Below, piece after piece: positions 37,036-46,362 of a DNA stretch of 64,000 bases. The notes beneath the pieces were generated by a model. It was not told the origin of the DNA. It worked only from the letters and a program-made list of their open reading frames with translations, and did not search any database. The number at the start of each line of letters is the position of its first letter. Position 1 is the first letter of the stretch. A program made the translations under genes and the position numbers. Source of the DNA: Chloroflexota bacterium (GTDB taxonomy: Bacteria; Chloroflexota; Anaerolineae; Aggregatilineales; J027); NCBI GenBank assembly GCA_013112715.1, contig JABFGB010000018.1, positions 1 through 64,000 on the forward strand, read 5' to 3'.

Positions 37036-37869
37036 ATGTGGCGATTATTAGAATCCAGCGATTTATTGATTGGTCAATACTCACTTGCTGGGAATCACCC
37101 TGAAATTCCAGCTTATAGGCTTGATAATGACCACTATTTTGTTGGCGCTCTTCGCCTATCTCCTCAATCTGAGGAAATTACTACTATAGCCACCATAGCA
37201 ACCGGGGGAGGTAGTTATAACCCTTTATTGAGGAAACCAGTTGCCCAAATTGCCGTCGCAAGCATTTTCGAAGCCTTTCAAAGCACTTCAACAAACGAAA
37301 TAGTTTTAGCCTTTAAAGAAGGTTTCGACCTAGCTTCCCGAAGAATTGCACCGCTGGAGTCAAGTGCTACTTGTGCTGCACTTGCTATTAAAGGGCACAA
37401 ATTGTATCTAGGGAATGTTGGTGATTGTCGCATCTTCCTTATTCGTCATGGACAAGTGCAGCAAGTCTCGATAACACATACACTAGCCGAGGCGTTGATT
37501 GAGGGTGGACATGCAACAGTCGAAGATCTAGAGAATCCTACTTCTATTTATGATGGATGGACGCCAACCCGCATGTTGGGGTATGAGGAACTATGTAAAC
37601 CCGATTTTCGCCTCCGTTTGCGCGACGACGAATCTGATGAACAGGCCCTCGCACATCAAGGGCTAGAGCTAAAATCGAATGATGGAATTGTAGTATGCAG
37701 CGGTGGAGTTTTTTGGCACTGGAAGTCGCCACACCGATGGCAACTATTTGAGAAATATTTTCTAAAGCCAATAGGCGATAGTCAAAAAACCGTCGAGCAA
37801 TTTGTACACGCCGTCCGGGATCAGGGAGGATTTCATTCCCTGACGGTGGTTATGCTGCAAATTCCATAG
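37036..37869 (+). CDS. PP2C-like protein lacking metal-binding residues (probable pseudophosphatase)
   Basis: 277 residues. The PP2C core is recognisable from 'ATCAALAIKGHKLYLGNVGD' (about 114-133) followed by 'CRIFLIRHGQVQQVSITHTL' and 'GIVVCSGGVFWH' (about 218-229). The metal-binding aspartates are lost. The DGMGG motif is replaced by 'ATGGGSYNP' near residue 55, SDG has become SGG, and the terminal D-N is 'FHSLTVV'. Codon use is more AT-rich than in flanking genes, suggesting transfer. It probably binds phosphoprotein or signals without catalysis. No Ser/Thr kinase is adjacent. Confidence 0.7.
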   Translation: MWRLLESSDLLIGQYSLAGNHPEIPAYRLDNDHYFVGALRLSPQSEEITTIATIATGGGSYNPLLRKPVAQIAVASIFEAFQSTSTNEIVLAFKEGFDLASRRIAPLESSATCAALAIKGHKLYLGNVGDCRIFLIRHGQVQQVSITHTLAEALIEGGHATVEDLENPTSIYDGWTPTRMLGYEELCKPDFRLRLRDDESDEQALAHQGLELKSNDGIVVCSGGVFWHWKSPHRWQLFEKYFLKPIGDSQKTVEQFVHAVRDQGGFHSLTVVMLQIP

Positions 37870-37875
37870 TGTGAA

Positions 37876-38310
37876 TTAGTGTTTTCTTGTTTTTTTAGAG
37901 TGCTTAAACTGCCGACGCCACCAACGAGTAAAACCGCTCATCTGCGCTGCATTGGTCAATCCCGCCCGCAGCATCAAAAGGCCAAGCCCACCCATAAAAA
38001 CAACCATTGTCCCTATACAAAAAATGCTGCCGAAATCGTCTGCAAAATAGGGATCGTTCACCATACCGGAAATCATCCCTATTGCACCAGCCACCAGTAA
38101 CCCGCCCAAAACCATTAGGACAAGCACAACCATAGGGTTCCGGGTGCGAAGTGTACCCCGTAGAAGGTGGCGATAGAACAGGCCTTCCATTCGACCCGCT
38201 TCACGCGAGGTGTCAAATGGGTCAAGTCCGGTCTGGCGTCCCCGATTGCGATAACCAACTTCGCCGGGCTGATAGGTATGGGGTTTGGGAGTATAGGTTT
38301 TTTTGGGCAT
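37876..38310 (-). CDS. Unknown two-TM membrane protein
   Basis: 144 residues: a basic/polar N-terminal tail of about 58 residues, two membrane helices (about 60-82 and 95-115, 'VVLVLMVLGGLLVAGAIGMI' in the first), and a very basic C-terminal tail (RWWRRQFKHSKKTRKH). It ends 6 bp from the converging PP2C-like gene. No family is recognised. It is separated from rpoC by that gene's terminator, but its own start is downstream of it, so a separate promoter is needed. Confidence 0.6.
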   Translation of the reverse strand: MPKKTYTPKPHTYQPGEVGYRNRGRQTGLDPFDTSREAGRMEGLFYRHLLRGTLRTRNPMVVLVLMVLGGLLVAGAIGMISGMVNDPYFADDFGSIFCIGTMVVFMGGLGLLMLRAGLTNAAQMSGFTRWWRRQFKHSKKTRKH

Positions 38311-38356
38311 ATGTTTTATAAACCCATTAATTGAGTGATAATTCTATTATATGAAA

Positions 38357-38399
38357 TAAAAACAAAAGGACGCAGCCCCCAAAAATTGAGGCTACGTCC
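38357..38399 (-). terminator. rpoC intrinsic terminator
   Basis: On the minus strand the stem GGACGTAGCC (38399-38390) pairs with GGCTGCGTCC (38377-38368) with one mismatch, and TTTTGTTTTTAT follows. Confidence 0.85.
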
Positions 38400-38433
38400 C
38401 GATAAGTCTACTTAGATTGAGATTTGGCTTGGT

Positions 38434-41400
38434 TTAGTCCTCGCCGTAGGGGTCGGAGTCGAGTTCGGCTTCTTCTTCCTCGAAGTCCACCTCAACCTCT
38501 TCGTCCTCTTCCTCAAATTCACCTTCAGCGTCGTCGTCTACATCGAGGGCCAAAGCGCCATCTACAAAGTCGCCATCTTCTTCGTCATAGTCGTACTCAT
38601 CCTCATACTCATCTTCGGCCTCATCCGCCGCCAATGCACCTTGTTCAGCAAGGTCAATGGTCGGGGCGATGATGTCGCGGTCTTTATAGGTGTGGAACCC
38701 AGTACCCGCCGGGATGAGCTTCCCGATGATGACGTTTTCCTTTAGACCAAACAGGCGGTCAACCTTGCCTTCAATGGCTGCTCCTGCCAACACTTTGATG
38801 GTGTGTTGGAAGCTGGCGGCGCTGAGGAAGCTATCCGTACTGAGGGCGGCCTTGGTGATACCCAGCAGCACTGGAACACCAGCAGCAGGTTCTTTGCCCT
38901 CACCCAACAGACGATCATTCATGTTCAGCAGGGCGAGTTTATCAATCAATTCGCCGGGGAGCATTCCGCTGTCCCCACTGCGCGTGATTTGCACTTTGCT
39001 CAACATCTTGCGAATCATGATTTCAAAGTGCTTGTCGGCGATGTTCACACCTTGATTACGATAGACATCCTGCAATTCATTCAACAGATACAACTGCGTG
39101 GCATCGGCACCCAACACACGCAAAATACGGTGGGGGTTCTTCGAGCCTTCGGTCAACTGCTGACCCGGGGCAACCGTGACGCCATCGGCAATACCTTCGC
39201 ACAGCCGGGCGCTGGACGGGATTTCATATTCAACCGTCTCGACCTTTTCATAGCGAATGTAGAGCTTATGACCCTCGACATGCACCGTTCCGTTCATGCG
39301 GGCACGGATTTCACCATCGCCATTGGCTTCGGCGGCAATAATCTGGCCTTCGCGGATAGAGGCTTCGTCTTCGACCTGCAAATCCCAGCCGATTGGAATA
39401 TCATGTTCCTCGTTGAAGACCTTGCTATCAATAATGCGGGCGATACGGACATCTCCCTGCTTATCGAAACGCAGCATCCCACCGATGTCCGTCATGACAG
39501 CCTCGCCTTTAGGATTCTTGCGAGCCTCAAAGATTTCTTCCACGCGCGGCAGACCGCTGGTGATGTCACCGGAGGCTTCCGCCGTACCACCTGTGTGGAA
39601 TGTACGCAGCGTCAACTGGGTACCGGGTTCACCGATGGATTGGGCAGCGACAATCCCGACAGCCTCACCGATACGTACCAACTCACCACGACCCAAGTCA
39701 CGGCCATAGCAGTAGGCGCAGATACCGTGAATCAGCGCACAGGTCATGGGGCTACGAACGTAAATCGTCTCAACATTCGCTTCAACCAATGCGTCCGCCA
39801 CTTCCTCGGTAATCATTTCGTTGCGATCAACAATGATCTCGCCCGTGCGAGGGTCAATTGCTGCTCTGGCAGCCAAACGACCCAAGATACGTTCTTGGTA
39901 AGATTGCCCTGCGATATTCGCTTCAGGCTTGTGGCGGTTGTTTTCGTGATTCGGATTCAAAATCCAAATCCCGGCATGGGTACCGCAGTCCTGACGATTC
40001 ACAATCACATCTTGGGCCACGTCCACCAAACGGCGAGTCATATACCCAGCGTCAGCGGTACGGAGCGCGGTGTCGGCTTGACCCTTACGCGCACCATGCG
40101 TACTGATGAAGTATTCCAGCGCAGTCAACCCCATACGGAAGTGACTGCGGATGGGCAGGTCAATGATACGGCCAGACGGGTCCGCCATCAGACCACGCAT
40201 ACCCGCAATCTGGGTGATGGGGCCGAAACCACCTTTAGTCGAGCCGGAAATCGCCATAACCGCAATGGGGCCAAACGGATCAAGCGTGTTGCGGATAATA
40301 TTTTGCAGCTTATCCTTCGCCATGTTCCAGTTATCAATCGTGCTCTGATACCGTTCTTCTTCGGTCAACAGACCACGACGCCAGTTACGTTCGGCCTCGT
40401 TTACGGCGCGGTCCGCATTCGCCAAAATCTCGTCCCGTTCTTCAGGCACAGTGATGTCGAAAATCGAAATCGTCGTACCGGAAATTGTGGCATAGTGGAA
40501 ACCGAGATTCTTGACGGCATCCACAATGTCGGTGGTGCGATCTGAGCCAAAACGCTGATAGGTGATAGCTACAAGGTCTTGTAACTGCTTCTTGCCAAAT
40601 GTGCCCTGCTGGAAGCGCAGTTCATCCGGCAAAATGCGGTTGAAGATGGCGCGACCTACTGTACAAACTTCGGGTTGAGCAGGCAGTGGCATGTCGGGCG
40701 AATCAAAGTAATTGCCCAACAAAATTGGCGTATGTAACCCGACAATCCCCAATTGATAGAGGGCTTCCACTTCGTCGAGGTCAACCACATGGCGGCGCTC
40801 CATCAAATTTGCGATGGTGAAGGGGTACTTCTTTTTATTAATCAACTGCTGGCCTTCGTAGGCATTGTAGATGACAACATCCACTTCGCCATTGACCAAC
40901 CCCTCAAACAGCAGGGTTGTTGCGTCTTTGCCCTTAATGACCTTGCCCAATTCGTTGACCTGATCGTGGTAAACGATAATTTCGTTCCCTAGATCAAGGT
41001 TACGGGCACGGGCGGTTTTGCTGCCAGCCGTGTTATGTGCCACCCCGATGCGAACACCCGCATTTTCGAGGGTTGACCAATACCGATATTTATCGGCGTC
41101 CTCGTGTTTGCAGATGATTTCGGCAGTGGGATCCATCGTCATATAGTAGATACCCAACACCATATCTTTGTTGGGGCCGACAACGGGCGAACCGTCAGCA
41201 GGCTTCAACAGATTGCGGCTGCTCAACATCAATTCACGTGCTTCCTGAACCGCTTTTTGGCTCAAGGGCACGTGCATCGCCATTTGGTCGCCGTCGAAGT
41301 CCGCATTAAACGCGGCACAGACCAACGGGTGAATCTGAATCGCCTTGCCTTCCACCAACTGTGGTTCAAATGCTTGAATACCCAAGCGGTGCAGCGTTGG

Positions 41401-43179
41401 CGCACGATTCAACAGCACGGGGCGATCTTTGATAACTTCTTCCAAGACTTCCCAAACTTCGGGACGTTCGCGCTCGATAATACGTTTCGCACCTTTGACG
41501 TTGCTGGCGTAGTTTTCAGCCACCAGACGGCCAATGACAAAGGGGCGATAGAGTTCCAACGCCATAGTCTTGGGCAAGCCGCACTGATGCAGTTTGAGGT
41601 TGGGGCCGATCACGATGACCGAACGGCCTGAATAGTCCACACGTTTACCCAACAGGTTACGGCGGAAACGGCCCTTCTTCCCCTTGAGCATGTTGCTTAG
41701 GGATTTCAATTCACGGCGACCACGGCGGCTGAGAGCGCGGCCACGCTGCCCATTGTCAATTAAGCTGTCAACGGCCTCTTGGAGCATACGCTTTTCGTTG
41801 CGCACGATGACATCTGGCGCACCGAGTTCCAACAAGCGCTTGAGACGATTATTGCGGTTAATCACCCGGCGATAGAGGTCGTTCAAGTCGCTGGTCGCAA
41901 AACGACCACCATCCAACTGCACCATCGGGCGCAAATCGGGTGGAATGACAGGCAGTACGGTCAAAATCATCCACTCCGGACGATTATTGCTGACACGCAG
42001 GGCTTCCACCACACGCAAACGCTGAGTAGCCTTCTTGCGGCGCTGCTTCGAACGAGTGGTGCGAACTTCCTGCCACAGTTCTTTGGCGAGCTTATCCAAA
42101 TCCATATTTTTCAGGATTTCATAGAACGCTTCGGCTCCCATATCGGCTTTGAATACCTGCCCATATTTGGCCTTGAGGTTACGATAATCCTGCTCACCCA
42201 AAAATTGGACAGGTTGCAGGTTTTCAAGATCACGTTTGGTCTTGCCTGCTTTGTCCCGAACCTCTTCGAGACGAGCATCATAATCCATGCGCAGAGATTC
42301 AATCTGATCAGCGGCAGCATTGGTAATTTCGTCTACCTGTGCATCCAGTGATGCCAAATCAGCGGTGCGCTGCTCGTCAATTTCCGCCATGATTTCATTG
42401 AGGCGAGCCGTCGCAGCCGCATTCACCAGTTCAAGGTGCTGATTGCTCACTTTATCGCCCTTGCGGACAATGATGGACCCCGCATTGGTAAACTCAAGTT
42501 CAGAGTCCAATACCTTGCCGAGGCTCTTTTCGATTTGGGTCTGAATCCGCTGACCTTCTGCCGTCACCGCTTCAGATAAGCGCTCCTGTTCACGAATATA
42601 ATGATCGTGAATGGCGTCAATATCCTGTTGCAGCTTGGACAAGGTCTCATCACGGGTCAGCAAAATGCCGTTGACTTGGGCATCCAGTTCGCCAATCACC
42701 TGTTCTTCTTGGCGCTGAATTTCCTCAGACAAACGCCCCAATGCCTTGTTACGAGCATCATGGTCAACAGTGGTGATGACATATTGCGCGAAATACAATA
42801 CACGGTCTAGGTCGCGGCGGTTAACATCCAACAATAAGCCAAGATAACTGGGGACACGACGGGTGTACCACACATGCGCCACCGGAGCCGCCAATTCAAT
42901 ATGCCCCATGCGTTCACGGCGTACTGAAGCACGGGTGACTTCTACCCCGCACTTATCGCAGATGATACCCTTATAGCGGATGTTTTTATATTTACCGCAA
43001 TAGCACTGCCAGTCCTTGGTTGGGCCAAAAATCGCCTCACAAAAGAGGCCATCTTTTTCGGGCCGCAGGCGGCGATAGTTGATGGTTTCCGGCTTCGTCA
43101 CCTCACCATAGGACCACGACCTGATTTGCTCAGGTGAGGCAAGGCTAATACGCAAAGCACTAAAGTCTTTCGCCTCCAA
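38434..43179 (-). CDS. rpoC: DNA-directed RNA polymerase subunit beta'
   Basis: 1581 residues. The start is a TTG with a perfect AGGAGG 8 nt upstream (43188-43193). Zinc-ribbon cysteines C59, C61, C74 and C77 are followed by an insertion of roughly 190 residues predicted as coiled coil (about 140-330) before '[14 protein letters not shown]'. The catalytic '[16 protein letters not shown]' is near residue 625, and the second zinc site lies around 1063-1165. The last 70 residues are almost wholly Asp/Glu. The catalytic beta' subunit of RNA polymerase is normally encoded right after rpoB; here rpoB is absent upstream and a GNAT gene with its own terminator lies there. Confidence 0.98.
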   Translation of the reverse strand: MEAKDFSALRISLASPEQIRSWSYGEVTKPETINYRRLRPEKDGLFCEAIFGPTKDWQCYCGKYKNIRYKGIICDKCGVEVTRASVRRERMGHIELAAPVAHVWYTRRVPSYLGLLLDVNRRDLDRVLYFAQYVITTVDHDARNKALGRLSEEIQRQEEQVIGELDAQVNGILLTRDETLSKLQQDIDAIHDHYIREQERLSEAVTAEGQRIQTQIEKSLGKVLDSELEFTNAGSIIVRKGDKVSNQHLELVNAAATARLNEIMAEIDEQRTADLASLDAQVDEITNAAADQIESLRMDYDARLEEVRDKAGKTKRDLENLQPVQFLGEQDYRNLKAKYGQVFKADMGAEAFYEILKNMDLDKLAKELWQEVRTTRSKQRRKKATQRLRVVEALRVSNNRPEWMILTVLPVIPPDLRPMVQLDGGRFATSDLNDLYRRVINRNNRLKRLLELGAPDVIVRNEKRMLQEAVDSLIDNGQRGRALSRRGRRELKSLSNMLKGKKGRFRRNLLGKRVDYSGRSVIVIGPNLKLHQCGLPKTMALELYRPFVIGRLVAENYASNVKGAKRIIERERPEVWEVLEEVIKDRPVLLNRAPTLHRLGIQAFEPQLVEGKAIQIHPLVCAAFNADFDGDQMAMHVPLSQKAVQEARELMLSSRNLLKPADGSPVVGPNKDMVLGIYYMTMDPTAEIICKHEDADKYRYWSTLENAGVRIGVAHNTAGSKTARARNLDLGNEIIVYHDQVNELGKVIKGKDATTLLFEGLVNGEVDVVIYNAYEGQQLINKKKYPFTIANLMERRHVVDLDEVEALYQLGIVGLHTPILLGNYFDSPDMPLPAQPEVCTVGRAIFNRILPDELRFQQGTFGKKQLQDLVAITYQRFGSDRTTDIVDAVKNLGFHYATISGTTISIFDITVPEERDEILANADRAVNEAERNWRRGLLTEEERYQSTIDNWNMAKDKLQNIIRNTLDPFGPIAVMAISGSTKGGFGPITQIAGMRGLMADPSGRIIDLPIRSHFRMGLTALEYFISTHGARKGQADTALRTADAGYMTRRLVDVAQDVIVNRQDCGTHAGIWILNPNHENNRHKPEANIAGQSYQERILGRLAARAAIDPRTGEIIVDRNEMITEEVADALVEANVETIYVRSPMTCALIHGICAYCYGRDLGRGELVRIGEAVGIVAAQSIGEPGTQLTLRTFHTGGTAEASGDITSGLPRVEEIFEARKNPKGEAVMTDIGGMLRFDKQGDVRIARIIDSKVFNEEHDIPIGWDLQVEDEASIREGQIIAAEANGDGEIRARMNGTVHVEGHKLYIRYEKVETVEYEIPSSARLCEGIADGVTVAPGQQLTEGSKNPHRILRVLGADATQLYLLNELQDVYRNQGVNIADKHFEIMIRKMLSKVQITRSGDSGMLPGELIDKLALLNMNDRLLGEGKEPAAGVPVLLGITKAALSTDSFLSAASFQHTIKVLAGAAIEGKVDRLFGLKENVIIGKLIPAGTGFHTYKDRDIIAPTIDLAEQGALAADEAEDEYEDEYDYDEEDGDFVDGALALDVDDDAEGEFEEEDEEVEVDFEEEEAELDSDPYGED

Positions 43180-43375
43180 TGGGACGCCCTCCTGAATTAG
43201 TGTAAATACCCTTACGATTGACCACTAAATTTACTGCACTACTGTGGATAAGGATGAAGACCGTGCGAGGGAATTGGGTTTTGTCCGGTTTAGCGATCAT
43301 CTGGTCTTCGTGGGCTTGCGACATTTGACGCAGCGGCACAACTTTTCGCATAGTTTAGGGATTCTCTCAGGCAAT
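43180..43375 (-). other. rpoC leader, no gene recognised
   Basis: This stretch between the GNAT terminator and rpoC must hold the rpoC promoter, but no convincing -35/-10 pair is visible. The only sure element is AGGAGG at 43188-43193. A 63-codon frame overlaps the rpoC start, but it lacks a ribosome site and is not called. Confidence 0.5.
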
Positions 43376-43408
43376 AAAAAAAGCTCCTAAAGCCTTATGG
43401 CCTAGTGC
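43376..43408 (-). terminator. Intrinsic terminator downstream of the GNAT gene
   Basis: Read on the minus strand, a GC-CTA-GCC / GGC-TTAG-GC type hairpin (43408-43383) is followed by seven T (43382-43376). It separates the dsbA-like/GNAT transcript from rpoC. It could also act as an rpoC-leader attenuator if transcription starts upstream. Confidence 0.55.
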
Positions 43409-43529
43409 CTGATTTTATAACCGAACATTCCTCTCATTCTTATGTATTGAAACTTATAGTATATGCCGAGTTGAAAGTCATGTCAAGGATTACAAACGTG
43501 GATTTTGAAATTCGGGCGAGATTTACATG

Positions 43530-44033
43530 CTACTCTATCCCAATCAGTGAACTGCGCCGTTCCATCAACACTACATCCCGCCAAGCACCGTTCAATTTCC
43601 CTAATCGTTCACGGTAGCCCACTTCACGGAACCCCGATTTGGCATGTAACTGACGGCTGGCAAGGTTTTCTTTCAAAATGCCCGCCTGCAAGGTCCAAAA
43701 TCCGGCGGCTTCTGAGTCTCGGACGAGATGTTGCAGCAGGGTCAGCCCAACCCCCTGCCCTCGATAGGCTTCACCGATATAGATGCTGACCTCGGCCACC
43801 CCACCATAGACACACCGACCCGACACAGGCGATAAGGCTGCCCACCCCAAAATTGTCTCCTCACGGCAGGCCACCAAGCGAGGAGATGGGACATGACCCG
43901 CGTTCCATGCTTCCCATTCCGGCGCGTCAGCCTCCAGCGTGGCATTGCCTGTCTGGATGCCCTCCAGATAGATGGCACGCACTTGCTCCCAATGTTCTGG
44001 GCGCATTTCCTCAATTTGGAATCCAGCAACCAT
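43530..44033 (-). CDS. GNAT N-acetyltransferase, phosphinothricin-acetyltransferase-like
   Basis: 167 residues. 'IEEMRPEHWEQVRAIYLEGI', 'GNATLEADAPEWEAW', 'GVAEVSIYIGEAYRGQGVG' and the final 'LHAKSGFREVGYRERLGKLN' follow the PAT/Pat-type acetyltransferase pattern closely, including the RGQGVG acetyl-CoA loop. Real substrates in environmental bacteria are often methionine sulfone or sulfoximine analogues or unknown amines. Its ATG is 2 nt after the stop of the DsbA-like gene, with GGAG inside that gene's end, so the two are coupled. Confidence 0.85.
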   Translation of the reverse strand: MVAGFQIEEMRPEHWEQVRAIYLEGIQTGNATLEADAPEWEAWNAGHVPSPRLVACREETILGWAALSPVSGRCVYGGVAEVSIYIGEAYRGQGVGLTLLQHLVRDSEAAGFWTLQAGILKENLASRQLHAKSGFREVGYRERLGKLNGAWRDVVLMERRSSLIGIE

Positions 44034-44035
44034 TT

Positions 44036-44938
44036 TTAGCTTGCTCCCGAAATAGTAGATTCATTACTTGGGCGGGGTGGCGGGGTAATCCCCAAAGCAA
44101 CCAACTGAGTGTCTATCTCATCCAAAAATAATTCAATCGGTTGGGCGCCAATGATTGGCTTGCCATTGATATAAAAGGTAGGTGTCCCATTAATCCCAAA
44201 TCCGTAGCCCGTCTGCAAATCGGCTTGAACTTCGTCGTTATAGCGACCTTCCGCGACGCAAGTGTTATAGGCTTCCATATCGGCTCCAACGATGTCGGCA
44301 TAATCTGCCAAAATGGTACTATCTTCGTTAATCGCCGTTTGATCAGGTGTCAACAGATCTGTTCGGATATTAGGCTGATTGGGCCACAGCAAATCAGAAT
44401 AATCCCAATACAATCCCTGCTCATTGACACACAGGGCCGAAAGCGCAATGATCTCAGTAAGGTCTGTGCCAATCACCGGATATTCACGATAGACCACCCG
44501 CACCAAATCGCCATAATGCTCAATTAAAGGCTTAAAAGTCTGTTCATGAAATCTTGCGCAATAGGGGCATAAATAATCTGAAAATTCGACAATAGTAATC
44601 GGTGCATCCACTGGGCCAAGTGTGGGGCTGTAATCCGTCAGCAGCACTTCCAATGATTGACTAGGTAATGGTGTTGCGGTGGGGCGTGGGGTCGGTGCGA
44701 TTTCAGTCAGTCGCTTGTCTACAGCGACTTGCAAATCCTCATCACTGACACTATCACTGTCCATACCAAAAATAAGCGTCGCCAGCACAAAACCAAGTCC
44801 AAAGAATATCGCGGCAGTCATCAACAACGCCGCGGTAGTACTCGGCTGTGGAGAGATAGGATTGGGAACACCGGGACGACCATTTGCTAAATCCACTGGT
44901 GGGACGGGAGGCAAATTGGAAGGTTGGTTGGATTGCAT
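44036..44938 (-). CDS. Membrane-anchored DsbA-like thiol oxidoreductase
   Basis: 300 residues. A cytoplasmic Pro-rich tail and one TM helix (about 35-57) are followed by a low-complexity linker and a DsbA/thioredoxin-4 domain. The active site is CPYC in 'FSDYLCPYCARFHEQTFKP' (about residue 125) and the cis-Pro region is 'GINGTPTFYINGKPIIGAQP'. It should oxidise or isomerise disulfides outside the membrane. The VKOR protein at 58324-58863 is a plausible re-oxidising partner elsewhere in the window. Confidence 0.88.
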   Translation of the reverse strand: MQSNQPSNLPPVPPVDLANGRPGVPNPISPQPSTTAALLMTAAIFFGLGFVLATLIFGMDSDSVSDEDLQVAVDKRLTEIAPTPRPTATPLPSQSLEVLLTDYSPTLGPVDAPITIVEFSDYLCPYCARFHEQTFKPLIEHYGDLVRVVYREYPVIGTDLTEIIALSALCVNEQGLYWDYSDLLWPNQPNIRTDLLTPDQTAINEDSTILADYADIVGADMEAYNTCVAEGRYNDEVQADLQTGYGFGINGTPTFYINGKPIIGAQPIELFLDEIDTQLVALGITPPPRPSNESTISGAS

Positions 44939-45035
44939 TCTTTCTTAATCCTACATTGTATAAAAGTACCCGTGTCATTTATACACTATCACACCACGCT
45001 TGGCGCCATCAAAATCGTCAATCTTTCTATACAGA

Positions 45036-45060
45036 AAACAAAAATGCCCGTTGTGGGCAT
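45036..45060 (-). terminator. recA intrinsic terminator
   Basis: On the minus strand ATGCCC (45060-45055), loop ACAAC, GGGCAT (45049-45044), then TTTTTGTTTT. It lies 28 bp after recA. Confidence 0.85.
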
Positions 45061-45088
45061 CTTGAAACTTCACAAAATTGAATGCAAA

Positions 45089-46201
45089 TTACTCATCGAG
45101 GCCGACAGGTGTATCCTCATCCCCACCCCCATCATCGGCGGCAGAGCGAGCAGTCACGGGCATCCGGTCAGCGGCTTCGCGGATAAGCATTTCCAATTCA
45201 TAGGTCAGTGCCGGGTTCTCGCGGAGATACTGCTTGGCGTTTTCGCGGCCTTGACCAATCAAGCCGTCGTTGTAACGTAGGAAAGCCCCGCGTTTCTCAA
45301 CAATGCCCATTTCCACACCGAGGTCAATGACATCGCCCTCTTTGCTAAAGCCTTCGTTGTACATCACATCAAATTCAGCTTGGCGGAAAGGCGGTGCGAC
45401 CTTGTTTTTGGTGATTTTGACGCGGGTACGGTTGCCGATGACCTCCTGCCCTTGTTTAATCGCCTGAATACGACGAATTTCAATCCGCACACTGGCATAG
45501 AAACGCAGTGCCCGTCCACCTGTCGTGGTTTCGGGATTACCAAACATGACGCCGATTTTTTCACGGAGTTGATTGGTAAACAAAACGGCGGTATTGGTCT
45601 GTTTGATCGCACCGGAAATCTTGCGGAGAGCTTGGCTCATCAAACGGGCCTGCAACCCGACATGCGAATCCCCCATTTCGCCTTCAATTTCGGCACGCGG
45701 CACGAGGGCTGCCACACTGTCGAGGACAATCACATCTATCGCGCCGGAACGAATTAAGGCCTCGATAATTTCAAGGGCTTGTTCGGCGGTGTCCGGCTGG
45801 GAAACATATAGGTTATTAATGTCCACTCCCAGCCGTTCAGCATACAGGGGGTCAAGGGCGTGTTCCATATCCACAAAGGCCGCCAGCCCGCCTATTTTTT
45901 GGCATTGGGCAATCGTGCTGAGGCAGAGGGTCGTTTTACCAGAACTCTCAGGGCCATAGATTTCGGTGATACGCCCACGTGGAATCCCGCCAATCCCCAA
46001 CGCAAGATCAACAGCAAGCGATCCCGTTGGGATAATGTCAATATTGATGATGTGCTGGGCATCGCCAAGGCGCATCACGGTATTATCACCGTAGCGTTTG
46101 GTAATGTCGGCTAATGCGGCTTCGAGAGCCTTGGAACGTTGTTCGTTGGTGCTGTTTGCGCCATTGGTTTCGGGGGCAGAGGTCTGTTTTTTCTTCGCCA
46201 T
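45089..46201 (-). CDS. recA: Recombinase RecA
   Basis: 370 residues. Walker A '[10 protein letters not shown]', Walker B '[12 protein letters not shown]', L1 '[20 protein letters not shown]', L2 '[20 protein letters not shown]' and an acidic C-terminal tail are all intact. It drives strand exchange and induces LexA self-cleavage. A near-consensus promoter with a LexA box directly after the -10 regulates it; a terminator follows. Monocistronic. No recX is adjacent. Confidence 0.98.
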   Translation of the reverse strand: MAKKKQTSAPETNGANSTNEQRSKALEAALADITKRYGDNTVMRLGDAQHIINIDIIPTGSLAVDLALGIGGIPRGRITEIYGPESSGKTTLCLSTIAQCQKIGGLAAFVDMEHALDPLYAERLGVDINNLYVSQPDTAEQALEIIEALIRSGAIDVIVLDSVAALVPRAEIEGEMGDSHVGLQARLMSQALRKISGAIKQTNTAVLFTNQLREKIGVMFGNPETTTGGRALRFYASVRIEIRRIQAIKQGQEVIGNRTRVKITKNKVAPPFRQAEFDVMYNEGFSKEGDVIDLGVEMGIVEKRGAFLRYNDGLIGQGRENAKQYLRENPALTYELEMLIREAADRMPVTARSAADDGGGDEDTPVGLDE

Positions 46202-46233
46202 AAGTCCAGTCGCAATCTACTCTCTGTTTTTAG

Positions 46234-46249
46234 TAGAACTCGTGTTCTA
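46234..46249. promoter_or_regulatory. LexA operator (SOS box) of recA
   Basis: TAGAACTCGTGTTCTA has 6-bp perfect arms around TCGT and the GAAC-N4-GTTC core of Gram-positive-type LexA sites. It starts one base downstream of the recA -10, an ideal repression position. Confidence 0.85.
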
Positions 46250-46250
46250 A

Positions 46251-46279
46251 ATCATATACTGATTGCTACAGGAAGTCAA
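46251..46279 (-). promoter_or_regulatory. recA promoter
   Basis: Minus strand: TTGACT (46279-46274), 17-nt spacer, TATGAT (46256-46251). Confidence 0.8.
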
Positions 46280-46310
46280 TCCTGAAGACAGGGCAAGTAT
46301 AGCATAAATC

Positions 46311-46337
46311 AAAAAGGCAGGGTTGTTACGCCCTGCC
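46311..46337 (-). terminator. Intrinsic terminator after the PPC/YfaP-like gene
   Basis: GGCAGGG (minus, 46337-46331) pairs with CCCTGCC (46322-46316) and TTTTT follows. It lies 25 bp after the stop and shields the recA promoter region from read-through. Confidence 0.85.
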
Positions 46338-46362
46338 CTCTCATGTATCCATTCAGCGATTT

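Noticed and set aside
38803..40545. A 580-codon open frame antisense to rpoC
   Set aside because: It mirrors rpoC codon structure, has no ribosome site and an implausible His/Thr/Asn-rich composition; it is a shadow.
43160..43351. 63-codon frame in the rpoC leader (possible leader peptide)
   Set aside because: It overlaps the rpoC start, lacks a ribosome site, and AGGAGG clearly serves the rpoC TTG.
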